Source of the DNA: Pseudorhodoferax sp032153935
GTDB lineage: Bacteria; Pseudomonadota; Gammaproteobacteria; Burkholderiales; Burkholderiaceae_C
Direction: 5' to 3'
Length of the DNA: 64,000 nt
Assembly: GCF_964253035.1 (NCBI RefSeq)
Contig: NZ_CAXUQL020000001.1
Location: 3,906,001-3,970,000 of the forward strand
Both the position numbers and the translations under genes were made by a program. The notes below the pieces were generated by a model. The model did not search any database. It was not told where the DNA came from and saw only the letters and a program-made list of their open reading frames with translations. Numbering within the stretch: the first letter of the stretch is position 1; every line of letters begins with the position of its first letter. Below, piece after piece: positions 51,137-58,963 of this stretch.

Positions 51137-51460
51137 ATGAGGAAGTCAGTGAAGTTTTCGCCCGAGGTACGCGAGCGCGCCGTGCGCATGGTGTTCGAGC
51201 ACCGCGGTGAGTACGAGTCGCAGTGGGCGGCGGTGGTGTCGATTGCCGGCAAGATCGGCAGCACGCCGCAGACGCTGCTGAACTGGGTGCGCCAACAAGA
51301 GCGTGACACGGGCCAGCGCGAGGGCGTGACCACGACGCAGACGCAGCGCATGAAGGAGCTTGAAAGGGAGAACCGCGAGCTGCGCAAGGCCAACGAGATC
51401 CTGAAGCTGGCCAGCGCGTTTTTCGCCCAGGCGGAGCTCGACCGCCGGCTGAAGTCGTGA
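51137..51460 (+). CDS. IS3-family transposase OrfA
   Basis: A 107-residue protein starting MRKSVKFSPEVRERAVRMVF with an N-terminal HTH (residues about 10-55; STPQTLLNWVRQQERD) and a C-terminal leucine-zipper-like coiled coil (ELERENRELRKANEILKLAS) for multimerisation. GAGAGGATGGAG ribosome site before the ATG. It overlaps orfB by GTGA; orfB is in the -1 frame, as expected for OrfAB production by frameshifting, although no classic A-rich slippery run is visible in the overlap. Confidence 0.95.
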   Translation: MRKSVKFSPEVRERAVRMVFEHRGEYESQWAAVVSIAGKIGSTPQTLLNWVRQQERDTGQREGVTTTQTQRMKELERENRELRKANEILKLASAFFAQAELDRRLKS

Positions 51461-52362
51461 AGGCGTTCATCGACGCGCATCGCGCCGCGCACGGGGTCGA
51501 GCCGATCTGCAGGGCACTGCAGGTCGCCCCGTCGGCGTACCGGCGCCATGCGGCCCGCCAGCGCCACCCCGAGCTGCTGTGCGCCCGCGCGAAACGCGAT
51601 GCGGTGCTGATGCCGCAGATCGAGCGCGTGTGGCAATCGAACCTGCGGGTCTACGGCGCCGACAAGGTCTGGCACCAGTTGCAGCGCGAGGGCGTCACGG
51701 TGGCCCGCTGCACCGTGGAACGACTCATGCGCCACATGGGTCTGCGCGGCGTGATGCGTGGCAAGGCCGCACGCACCACGATCAGCGACGCCAAAGCGCC
51801 TTGCCCGCTGGACCGGGTCAATCGCCAGTTCAACGCGCAGCGGCCCAACCAGCTTTGGGTGTCGGACTTCACGTACGTGTCCACCTGGCAAGGCTGGCTG
51901 TACGTGGCCTTCGTCGTGGACGTGTTTGCGCGGCGCATCGTGGGCTGGCGCACGAGCAGCTCCATGCGGACGGACTTCGTGTTGGGCGCACTGGAGCAGG
52001 CGCTGTACGACCGTCGTCCGCAGCGCGAAGATGCCCTTGTGTGCCACTCCGACCGCGGATCGCAGTACGTCAGCATCCGCTACACCGAACGGCTTGCCGA
52101 GGCCGGCATCGAGCCCTCCGTGGGCAGCAAGGGCGACTCCTACGACAACGCGCTGGCCGAGACCATCAATGGGCTGTACAAGGCCGAAGTCATCCATCGG
52201 CGCAGTGCGTGGAAGACCAAGGAATCGGTAGAGCTGGCGACGCTGCAATGGGTGGCCTGGTTCAACCACCAGCGCCTGCTCGAACCCATCGGGTACGTGC
52301 CACCGGCCGAGTTCGAGGCCAACTACTATCGAACTCTTGAGCAGCAGGCCATGTCGGCCTGA
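51457..52362 (+). CDS. IS3-family transposase OrfB (DDE integrase domain)
   Basis: A 301-residue catalytic subunit. It has the HTH_21-type N-terminus (FIDAHRAAHGVEPICRALQV) and the rve catalytic core with D in LWVSDFTYVSTWQGWLYVAF, D in HSDRGSQYVSIRY and E in NALAETINGLYKAEVI, plus the C-terminal WVAWFNHQRLLEPIGYVPPA. All three acidic residues are present. GTG start at 51457 when made alone; it is likely mainly made as an OrfAB fusion. Confidence 0.95.
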   Translation: MKAFIDAHRAAHGVEPICRALQVAPSAYRRHAARQRHPELLCARAKRDAVLMPQIERVWQSNLRVYGADKVWHQLQREGVTVARCTVERLMRHMGLRGVMRGKAARTTISDAKAPCPLDRVNRQFNAQRPNQLWVSDFTYVSTWQGWLYVAFVVDVFARRIVGWRTSSSMRTDFVLGALEQALYDRRPQREDALVCHSDRGSQYVSIRYTERLAEAGIEPSVGSKGDSYDNALAETINGLYKAEVIHRRSAWKTKESVELATLQWVAWFNHQRLLEPIGYVPPAEFEANYYRTLEQQAMSA

Positions 52363-52401
52363 CTCAAGCCAACGGGCCTCCGCGAATTCCGGGGCGGTTC
52401 A

Positions 52402-52611
52402 GACCAGGAACAGGAAGAACCCATAGGCGCAACACAGCGCGAGCGGATAGCGCAGCGCCATCGCGTCCAGGCCCAGCCGCAACAGCACGAACGAGGCGAT
52501 CAACCCGAAGCCGCCCGTGAGCGCGACGATCAGCGCCATCTGCAGGCGCGGGAAGGCCTCGCGCGAGAGGCGCTCCGTCATCTGCCGGATGGCCCGGGCG
52601 CGCGGGTTCAT
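52402..52611 (-). pseudogene. 5' part of IS-disrupted membrane-protein gene
   Basis: The gene starts MNPRARAIRQMTERLSREAF at 52611, overlapping the cold-shock/DUF1294 stop (ATGA). After 70 codons, ending in the hydrophobic run CCAYGFFLFLV, the reading frame enters the IS end and meets TGA at once. Joining codon 70 (GTC, the target duplicate) to 51083 restores FLFL-V-WLWLR without a gap. Two helices are predicted in this part (MALIVALTGGFGLIASFVLL and the broken one). Confidence 0.88.
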
Positions 52612-53237
52612 GCGCGCCAGGCCTGCCACAGCGGCGTGTGCAGGGCGACGAAGCCCACGGCGTTGAGCACCACGCTGCCCCAGAACGCCGCACGGAACGA
52701 CGCCTTGCTGGTCTTGTGGCGCAGCAGTTGCTGCGCGACGATGGCGCCCGGCCAGCCACCGGCCAGGCTCAGCAGCAACAGCGTGCTCTCGGCGATGCGC
52801 CAGCGGCCCGCGGTGGCGGCCGACTTGTCGATGGCATAGGCCAGGAAGCAAACGGCGCTGGCCACCAGGTACAGCCCTGCAACCCAGGCCGGCACATCCC
52901 ACAGCAGGGCCACGACCGTGTAGACCAGGGCGAACACCGGGATGGCCAGGGCGCTCGCCGCGCTCCATGGCGCCGGGCTGTCATGGCGCCGCGGTGTGCG
53001 CGGCGCGGCCGTGCGCACGGCCTGCACCAGCGCGACGTTCCTGGCGCGCTTTTTTCCCGCGCGGCCGATCTCGATCTCGAAGCTCACGCGCTGCCGGGGC
53101 TGCGGCCGGCCGCAGCGGGCAGGGAAGGCCTTGATGTGGGCGAAGACCTCCTGCCCGCCCTGGTCGGCCTGGATGAAGCCGAAGCCGCGTTCGTCGTTCC
53201 AGGAGGTCACGGTGCCGGTGAAGCGCGGCGCTGCCAT
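52608..53237 (-). CDS. Cold-shock domain-DUF1294 membrane protein
   Basis: A 209-residue protein. N-terminal cold-shock domain (residues 4-67) with the RNP1 motif in DERGFGFIQ and RNP2-like VFAHIKAF; then DUF1294 (residues about 115-205) with four hydrophobic segments and YAIDKSAATAGRWRIAESTL ... GGWPGAIVAQQLLRHKT. The fusion is widespread in Proteobacteria; its role is unknown. It led a two-gene unit with the now disrupted gene downstream. Confidence 0.9.
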   Translation of the reverse strand: MAAPRFTGTVTSWNDERGFGFIQADQGGQEVFAHIKAFPARCGRPQPRQRVSFEIEIGRAGKKRARNVALVQAVRTAAPRTPRRHDSPAPWSAASALAIPVFALVYTVVALLWDVPAWVAGLYLVASAVCFLAYAIDKSAATAGRWRIAESTLLLLSLAGGWPGAIVAQQLLRHKTSKASFRAAFWGSVVLNAVGFVALHTPLWQAWRA

Positions 53238-53256
53238 CAGTGCGCGGATCCGCCGG

Positions 53257-53751
53257 TCATGAGAGCAGCGTCCCGTCCAGGGGGAACTGGCGGGACAGCA
53301 ATTCCTCGTCGGTCAACGGGCGCCCCTGCCAGACCCTGGCTTCGCTGGCACCCGCGCCCAGCGCCATTTCATGGAAGGCGCGGATCTCCACCTGCGTGAA
53401 GCCGCCGGCCGGATCGCCCAGCGGGTGCATGACCACGCGCGGTGCCAGAGACAGCAGGGATGCGCCCTCGACCCGGCGGATCACGGCCTTGAGCAGTTGC
53501 TCGGCCACGGTGAAGTCCGACACCAGGGACCTGGGATGGCCGAACGGGTTGACGATTTCCACCGACGGCTCCGCGGCGCGCAGGCGCGCGGCCGCGCCGA
53601 AGCCGACGATGCCGGCCTTGGGCGCGCGGGCGATGGCCACCTCGGGCGGCTCGGAGAACGACGCACCCGACTTGGGGTTGTGCACGCTGAGCCGCTCCGG
53701 GGCGATCTGGACGTACAGCATGGGCGCGAACCAGGACGTCAGCAGGCCCAT
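53257..53751 (-). CDS. Half-length MreB-like protein
   Basis: A 164-residue protein starting MGLLTSWFAPMLYVQIAPER. By eye it follows the N-terminal half of MreB: LYVQ ... SVHNPKSGASFSEPPEVAIA matches the first beta-sheet, IVGFGAAAR the next, IVNPFGHPRSLVSDFTVAEQ the MreB block 'RPMKDGVIADFxxTE', and TQVEIRAFHEMALGAGASEA the 'QVERRAIRESAQGAGAREV' block. The phosphate loop DLGTANT is missing and the protein ends before the second nucleotide-binding half, so it cannot act as a normal actin. No stop or frameshift is seen inside; it looks like a stable short paralogue. The start at 53751 is the first plausible ATG. Confidence 0.68.
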   Translation of the reverse strand: MGLLTSWFAPMLYVQIAPERLSVHNPKSGASFSEPPEVAIARAPKAGIVGFGAAARLRAAEPSVEIVNPFGHPRSLVSDFTVAEQLLKAVIRRVEGASLLSLAPRVVMHPLGDPAGGFTQVEIRAFHEMALGAGASEARVWQGRPLTDEELLSRQFPLDGTLLS

Positions 53752-53821
53752 CGGGGTGGCCCTGCTTCGGTACGGCACGCCGGGCCCGGTCCGGCGGGAC
53801 GGGGCTTGCGGATGGACGGCT

Positions 53822-54214
53822 TCAAGGCTTGCGCGCCTGCAGCATCGCCGCCATCTTCTGGTGAACGAGGTTGATGGCCTTGAGCGGGCGGATGAACACC
53901 TTGAATTCGGTGATCCGGCCGTCGGCATTCCAACGGAAGCTGTCGATGCCGTTGACGGCGATGCCGTCGATGTCCACCTCGAACTCCAGCACCGCCGAGG
54001 CCGGGCCCGTGGTCTCCTGGACGTAGCGGAAGCTCTCGTTGAAGAAGACGTGGAAGGCCGCCGACAGGTACTGGGTCGTCACCGCCTTGCCGACCTGCGG
54101 CGTGTGGACCACGGGCGAGTGGAACACGACGTCGTCGGCGAGCAGGTCGGCGAGGCCCGCGGTGTTGCGCTTCGAGACCAGGTGGTGCCAGGTGGCAAGC
54201 GTAGCGATGGCCAT
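53822..54214 (-). CDS. SnoaL-like (NTF2-fold) protein
   Basis: A 130-residue protein starting MAIATLATWHHLVSKRNTAG, with the SnoaL-type pattern LADLLADDVVFHSPVV and AVNGIDSFRWNADGRITEFKVF. NTF2-fold proteins of this group bind small hydrophobic ligands or act as isomerases and hydrolases. 51 nt separates it from the serine hydrolase gene upstream, in the same direction. Function unknown. Confidence 0.85.
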   Translation of the reverse strand: MAIATLATWHHLVSKRNTAGLADLLADDVVFHSPVVHTPQVGKAVTTQYLSAAFHVFFNESFRYVQETTGPASAVLEFEVDIDGIAVNGIDSFRWNADGRITEFKVFIRPLKAINLVHQKMAAMLQARKP

Positions 54215-54265
54215 GGGAAGTCCGTTTTCAGGATGGTGCGACCCCGAACGATAGCCGACGCCGAC

Positions 54266-55405
54266 CTACCGGATGGCGCCGTGGATGAGACCTTGCACCC
54301 CGAACACCGGCCCCAGCTGGTCCTTGCGGTAGTAGTTGCCCATGAAGATCACATACACCAGGTCCAGGCCCGGCACGGCCACGAGCCGCTGCCCGCCCAG
54401 CCCGATGCCCAGCGTGCCGAAGGGCTCGCCATCTGGCCGTCGCGCCAGGTACCAGTGGTAGCCGTAGCGCACGCCCTCGAAGGCGGCGGTGCGCGGGGTC
54501 AGCGAGGCCGCAATCCAGTCGGCCGGCACCACGCTGCGGCCCTGCCAGCGGCCCTGGTCCAGCACCAGTTGGCCCACGCGCGCGAGGTCGGGCGCGCGCA
54601 TGCGCAGGCCCGAGGCCGCGGCGGCCTCGCCGTTCAGGCCGGGCGTCCACTCCACGTCCTCGATGCCCAGCGGCGCGAACAGCCTGGCGCGCGCGTACTC
54701 CAGCAGCGGCATGCCGGTGCCGCGCGCGATCAAGTGGCCCAGCAGGGCGGTGGCGCCGCCGCTGTAGCGCCAGGCCGCGCCCGGGGCGCCGACGATGGGC
54801 TGCGACAGCACGTAGCGGTAGCGGTCGGCGCTGCGTTCCATCGCGATCTCGCTGTTGCGCGGGTCGGTGTAGGGCAGGTCCTCGTTCCAGGCCAGGCCCA
54901 TGGTCATGGACAACACATGGGCGATGGTGATGGCGCGCCGGGCCGGCTCGGCGGCCAGGTCGGCGTAGGCCGGGAAGGCGTCGAGCACGGGCTGGTCCGG
55001 CGCCGGCACCTTGCCTTCGGCCAGCGCGATGCCGTAGAGCAGGCCCACGATGCTCTTGCTGACCGAGCGCAGGTCGTGCCGCGTGCGCGCGTCGAAGGCC
55101 ACATGGCCCAGTGGCTGGCCCCAGCGCTCGTCGAGGCCGGTGTAGTAGCGCTCCAGCACGATGGCGCCGCGCCGCACGACGACCGCCGCATGCAGGTCGG
55201 CGAACTTGCCGCTGCGCACGCCCTCGTCGAGCTGGGCGCCGAGACCGGCAAAGACATTGGCGGCCGCCGCATCGGCGCGCGGCCAGGCGAAAGGGTCCAC
55301 GGCCGGGGCGGCGATGGTCGGGGCACAGGCCAGGGCTGCGGCCGCCTGCAGCAGCCTGCGGCGGTCGCATACGGCCGGCTGCTCGGGTAGGTGCGCGGGG
55401 GACAT
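54266..55405 (-). CDS. Exported class C beta-lactamase-family serine hydrolase
   Basis: A 379-residue protein with a twin-arginine-type signal (DRRRLLQAAAALACAPTIAA). Catalytic S-x-x-K is SVSK in RHDLRSVSKSIVGLLYG; the Tyr motif is YSG in WRYSGGATALLGHL; a C-terminal GIGLGGQRLVAVPGLDLVYV takes the place of the KTG box. Such proteins are esterases or D-aminopeptidase-like enzymes more often than antibiotic-resistance factors. Start MSPAHLPEQ at 55405. Likely periplasmic. Confidence 0.88.
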   Translation of the reverse strand: MSPAHLPEQPAVCDRRRLLQAAAALACAPTIAAPAVDPFAWPRADAAAANVFAGLGAQLDEGVRSGKFADLHAAVVVRRGAIVLERYYTGLDERWGQPLGHVAFDARTRHDLRSVSKSIVGLLYGIALAEGKVPAPDQPVLDAFPAYADLAAEPARRAITIAHVLSMTMGLAWNEDLPYTDPRNSEIAMERSADRYRYVLSQPIVGAPGAAWRYSGGATALLGHLIARGTGMPLLEYARARLFAPLGIEDVEWTPGLNGEAAAASGLRMRAPDLARVGQLVLDQGRWQGRSVVPADWIAASLTPRTAAFEGVRYGYHWYLARRPDGEPFGTLGIGLGGQRLVAVPGLDLVYVIFMGNYYRKDQLGPVFGVQGLIHGAIR

Positions 55406-55543
55406 GGCGTGTTCTCGGAGGGTGGGTGTCCGGGGCACTTCAGCGCCGTGTGGCGGCAGGCCTGTGTGCGGGCGTTACGCGCCGGCCGGGCCGGCTCGAC
55501 ATCCGCCGTGGCCGCGCCGGCTATGGCGGTGCCAAGCGTGGGC

Positions 55544-56104
55544 TCAGGGTCTCGCGTCAGCGCGCACGAGGCGCGCCGTGGCGAGATCGATCGACAACTG
55601 CACCCCGCCGGCCTGCAGCGACACGCGCTGCGGCTCGGCCGTGTGTCCTGGCGCAGCGCTCATCCAGGGCCCGGACCGGGCACGCGCAACCAGTTCCGCA
55701 ATGGGGAGGCCGGACACCGCCGCAATGTCGGCCATGGAATGTGTGCCCAAGGTCTCGCCGCCCGGCCCCAGCACCATCAGCGCATAGGGGCTGGGCGTCT
55801 TGACCCACTCGTCCAACAGCAGCGTCGATCCTTCGTCCGACACCAGCGCCAGCGCCGGCCCCAGGCGCTGCGGCAGGGGCTGCGACCACAGGCTGTGGCG
55901 GCCCGCGGTGTCCAGGCGGAACATCTCCGCCACGACGTGCGGGTCCGAGGCAGCCTGCGCACTGCGCAACTGCAGCTCGAACCGGCCCGACGGCGAAGCG
56001 AAGCTGCGACGCGGCGGCGGCAGGACCTTCTTGTCGAGCGCGGGCACGGCGACCGGCAGCAGGCTGGCGATCGCCGCGACCAGGGTGACCCGTCGGTCAG
56101 CCAC
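55544..56104 (-). CDS. Exported protein of unknown function
   Basis: A 186-residue protein with GTG start at 56104, overlapping the end of the PEP-CTERM protease gene by 8 nt. Signal peptide RRVTLVAAIASLLPVAVPAL. The mature protein has beta-strand-rich text (GRFELQLRSAQAASDPHVVA, PALALVSDEGSTLLLDEWVK). I do not recognise the family. Operon position suggests it works with the protease, perhaps as an inhibitor or carrier; this is speculation. Confidence 0.7.
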   Translation of the reverse strand: MADRRVTLVAAIASLLPVAVPALDKKVLPPPRRSFASPSGRFELQLRSAQAASDPHVVAEMFRLDTAGRHSLWSQPLPQRLGPALALVSDEGSTLLLDEWVKTPSPYALMVLGPGGETLGTHSMADIAAVSGLPIAELVARARSGPWMSAAPGHTAEPQRVSLQAGGVQLSIDLATARLVRADARP

Positions 56105-56834
56105 GCGCCCCCTTGCGGCGGCGCGTCACCACGGCCGCCAGGCCCAGGCCGGCCAGCACGAGCGCCTGCGAGGCGGGTTCGGGCACGTCGTTGATCACCT
56201 TGTCATCGGACAGCGCCAGCGCGATCTGCTCGGCCGTCAGCTTGTCCAGGCCAGCGCCATCGGGCGTGATGTCCGCGATGTCGGTGGGCGTCAGGCGGTC
56301 GTCGCCCGAGCGCATCAGGTAGTCCGTGTCCACGCCCGGATCGTCGTGCAGCAGGCCCAGCAGGTGGCCCAACTCGTGGGCGATGGTGTCCAGGCGGTTC
56401 TGCGCGAAGACGCCGTCCTCGATGACGATCTTGTTGCCGCCGATGTCGTTGACCTCGCCGTAGGCGTCGAAATGGAAGCCCACGAACCACATGCTGATGG
56501 TCAGCGGGTTGCCGGCGGCGCCCGGGGCGGCATTGAACAGGCCGGCGACCTCGCCAGCGTTGTCCAGCCCCAGGTACTGGCTGGAGTTGGTGGTGGTGAA
56601 GGGCAGGTAGTTGAAGGTCAGGCCGGCCTGCGCCCAGATCTTGTTCGTGGCCGCCAGGAACAGTTCCTGGCCCGGGTTCGCGCAGTTCCCGCCGGCGTCG
56701 TCGCACACCTGGATCGGCTGGATGTTCACGTAGCCCGCGTGTGCCGGAACGGCGAGACAGGCGACGGTCGCGGCGCAGGTGGCAGCCAGGGCGCGCGTGG
56801 CGTTGCCCAGACGGGCGCTGATCGTTCGATGCAT
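56097..56834 (-). CDS. PEP-CTERM matrixin-like (metzincin) metalloprotease
   Basis: A 245-residue exported protein. Start MHRTISARLGNATRALAATC at 56834, signal ending VPAHA-GYVN. The zinc motif HELGHLLGLLHD gives ligands H153, H157 and H163 with catalytic E154, the metzincin form. The C-terminus is a PEP-CTERM sorting signal, VPEPASQALVLAGLGLAAVV with basic RRRKGARG. A disulfide is likely between CDDAGGNC cysteines. It would be displayed on the surface by exosortase and act on proteins in the matrix. It is preceded by a sigma-54 promoter. Confidence 0.92.
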   Translation of the reverse strand: MHRTISARLGNATRALAATCAATVACLAVPAHAGYVNIQPIQVCDDAGGNCANPGQELFLAATNKIWAQAGLTFNYLPFTTTNSSQYLGLDNAGEVAGLFNAAPGAAGNPLTISMWFVGFHFDAYGEVNDIGGNKIVIEDGVFAQNRLDTIAHELGHLLGLLHDDPGVDTDYLMRSGDDRLTPTDIADITPDGAGLDKLTAEQIALALSDDKVINDVPEPASQALVLAGLGLAAVVTRRRKGARG

Positions 56835-56907
56835 TGGTTTCCCTTTGGTTATCTTGTAGTTACATTCAGAAGCGTCTTTGCACACAAAGTAGCGTGCAAA
56901 GTCAAAC

Positions 56908-56924
56908 AGCAAAAACCGCACCAA
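56908..56924 (-). promoter_or_regulatory. Sigma-54 promoter of the PEP-CTERM protease
   Basis: Minus strand reads TTGGTGCGGTTTTTGCT: -24 TTGGTGCG, exactly 10 nt between GG and GC, -12 TTGCT perfect. Predicted start near 56897, leader about 60 nt. The 329-nt gap 56835-57163 is AT-richer on the protease side; its right part has no feature I can support apart from presumed terC promoter sequence. Confidence 0.75.
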
Positions 56925-57163
56925 TACGGGGCGAGATTCGTAACAATTGTGTGCATCCAAGCGGAAAGGGGCTGCCAGCGCCGCGGCGGCTCTGGCGCCA
57001 CAAGGTTCCATTTCCGCGAGTGTCAAGTTCTTCGACGCCCGTTGGCGTAATGCGCAGCACGAGAGCAGCGTTGTCCGTCGATGAAATCCCGCGGCCGCGC
57101 CCGGCCATTGCGGGTGCCCGCATGGCTCGGCGCATGATGCCGCGTCGCATCCCGGAACACACC

Positions 57164-57958
57164 ATGGAAAGCCTGCAGGCCTTGTTCACCAGCCCCGCCG
57201 CCTGGGCCGCGCTCGCGGCGTTGGTCGTCATGGAGGTCGTGCTGGGCATCGACAACCTGATCTTCATCTCCATCCTGTCCAACAAGCTGCCCGAGGCCCA
57301 GCGGGCGCGGGCGCGGCGGCTGGGCATCGGCCTGGCGCTCGTCATGCGGCTCGGCCTGCTGTCCATGATCGCCTGGCTGGTGGGCCTCACGGCGCCGGTG
57401 TTCGACCTGGGCTGGCAGGGCGATGTGGGCCCCAGCGGCAACCCGAGTTTCGAGACCGAGTTCTCGTGGAAGGACATGATCCTGATCGCCGGCGGCCTGT
57501 TCCTGATCTGGAAGGCCACCAAGGAGATCCACCATGCCGTGGACCCGGTGCCCACGGGCAGCGTGTTCGAGAAGGGCGCCGGCACCGCGGCGCTGTCGTT
57601 CTCCTCGGTGATCGTGCAGATCATCCTGCTCGACCTGGTGTTCTCGATCGACTCCATCCTGACAGCGGTGGGCATGACGGACAACCTGGCGGTCATGGTC
57701 ATCGCCGTGCTGGTGGCCGTGACGGTGATGCTGCTGGCCGCCGAGCCGCTGGCCAACTTCATCAACAAGAACCCCACGGTGGTGATGCTGGCGCTGGGCT
57801 TCTTGCTGATGATCGGCGCGGTGCTGATCGCCGAGGGCTTCGGCGTGCACGTGCCCAAGGGCTACATCTACGCGGCCATGGCCTTCTCCACGGTGGTGGA
57901 GATGCTCAACATGCTGTCGCGCCGCGCAAAGCAGCGCAGCGCGGGGCAGGCTTCCTAG
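57164..57958 (+). CDS. TerC-family integral membrane protein
   Basis: A 264-residue protein with seven predicted helices. The TerC motifs are EVVLGIDNLIFISILSNKLP near the N-terminus and LDLVFSIDSILTAVGMTDNL in the middle, each with the conserved Asp in a helix. Family members act in metal (Mn2+) export or tellurite-related stress. Start MESLQALFTSP at 57164. Ends with 4-nt overlap to the convergent Bug gene. No Mn riboswitch (yybP-ykoY) is visible upstream. Confidence 0.92.
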   Translation: MESLQALFTSPAAWAALAALVVMEVVLGIDNLIFISILSNKLPEAQRARARRLGIGLALVMRLGLLSMIAWLVGLTAPVFDLGWQGDVGPSGNPSFETEFSWKDMILIAGGLFLIWKATKEIHHAVDPVPTGSVFEKGAGTAALSFSSVIVQIILLDLVFSIDSILTAVGMTDNLAVMVIAVLVAVTVMLLAAEPLANFINKNPTVVMLALGFLLMIGAVLIAEGFGVHVPKGYIYAAMAFSTVVEMLNMLSRRAKQRSAGQAS

Positions 57959-58929
57959 TCCGGCTGGATGTTGGCCGCCTTGATGACCTTGGCCCACTTG
58001 GCCAGGTCCGACTTGATCACCGCCGCATAGTCCTGCGGCGTGCCGCCCTGGATCTCGATGCCGGCGGCTTCGAGCTTGCTGCGCACGTCGGGCAGCTTCA
58101 AGGCCGCGTTGATCTCGGCGTTGAGCTTGTCGACGATGGCCTTGGGGGTGCCGGCCGGTGCCAGGAAGCCGCCGTTGGTGTTGGCGTCGTAGCCCTTGAG
58201 GCCCTGCTCGTCGGCCGTGGGCACGTCGGGCAGCGCCGCGCTGCGCTTGAGCGTGGACACGGCCACCGCGCGCACGTTGCCGCCCTTGACCTGCGGCGCG
58301 ATGGCGCTGATGGTGTCGATGTACAGCGCGGTGCGCCCGCCCAGCAGGTCGGGGTGCGCGGCCGACGAGCCCTTGTAGGGCACCAGCAGCATCTCGGCGC
58401 CCGACGCCATGCGGAACATCTCGGCCGCCATCTCCTGCGCGCTGCCGCGGCCCGAGGTGGCCACCTTGGCCTGGTCAGGGTGGGCCTTCATCCAGGCGAT
58501 GAACTCGGGCAGGGTCTTGGCCGGGATCTGCGGGTAGATCGCGAACACCAGCGGCACCACGTGCGTGTAGACGATGGGCTCGAAGCTCTTCTCCGGGTCC
58601 CAGCCCAGGTTCTTGAACAGGAACTTGTTGATGTTGTGGCTGCCGCCCACGATGCCGATGGTGTAGCCGTCGGCCGGCGACTTGGCCAGCACGTCGGTGC
58701 CCAGGTTGTTGGAGGCGCCGGGCCGGTTGTCCACGATCACGGGCTGGCCCATGGAGATGGCCAGCTTGTCGCCCACCACACGGGCGATGGTGTCGATGGC
58801 GCCGCCCGGCGGCGCAGGCACGACGATCTTGATCGCGCGCGTGGGGTAGGCCTGGGCCGAGGCCAGTGTGGGAAGCAGGGCCAGCACGGCGCTGGCGACG
58901 AAGGTGTGGATCAGGGTCTTGCGTTGCAT
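57955..58929 (-). CDS. Bug-family (TctC) periplasmic solute receptor
   Basis: A 324-residue receptor; signal peptide MQRKTLIHTFVASAVLALLP ... ASAQ-AYPTR. Bug motifs IKIVVPAPPGGAIDTIARVV, VPYKGSSAAHPDLLGGRTAL and GGFLAPAGTPKAIVDKLNAE. It is the last gene of the 62550-57955 leftward catabolic series and follows the SDR gene by 34 nt. Ligand probably a hydroxy- or keto-acid. Confidence 0.93.
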   Translation of the reverse strand: MQRKTLIHTFVASAVLALLPTLASAQAYPTRAIKIVVPAPPGGAIDTIARVVGDKLAISMGQPVIVDNRPGASNNLGTDVLAKSPADGYTIGIVGGSHNINKFLFKNLGWDPEKSFEPIVYTHVVPLVFAIYPQIPAKTLPEFIAWMKAHPDQAKVATSGRGSAQEMAAEMFRMASGAEMLLVPYKGSSAAHPDLLGGRTALYIDTISAIAPQVKGGNVRAVAVSTLKRSAALPDVPTADEQGLKGYDANTNGGFLAPAGTPKAIVDKLNAEINAALKLPDVRSKLEAAGIEIQGGTPQDYAAVIKSDLAKWAKVIKAANIQPD

Positions 58930-58963
58930 CGTTTGTCTCCGGTGGATGGTTGAGAAAGCCGGC

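Larger units (their letters stand above)
51087..52401 (+). mobile_element. IS3-family insertion sequence, complete, 1315 bp
   Basis: The element is bounded by terminal inverted repeats: left TGAACCGCCCCGTATTTTGA and right (minus strand) TGAACCGCCCCGGAATTCGC; over 26 bp, 22 positions match. Both ends are flanked by a 3-bp duplicate GAC (51084-51086 and 52402-52404), the usual IS3-family target duplication. It holds orfA and orfB with an intact DDE transposase, so it may still be mobile. The precise duplication and intact frames suggest a recent insertion. Confidence 0.95.

Noticed and set aside
51400..51460. Classic A-rich slippery heptamer for OrfAB frameshifting
   Set aside because: Only a short T-run (GTTTTTC near 51418) is present; it does not fit the standard X-XXY-YYZ pattern.
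54266..55405. Antibiotic-resistance beta-lactamase
   Set aside because: It has SxxK and YSG but the KTG region is not canonical and the length and Tat-like signal fit esterase-type relatives.
57000..57163. yybP-ykoY manganese riboswitch before terC
   Set aside because: The conserved loop sequences were looked for and not found.
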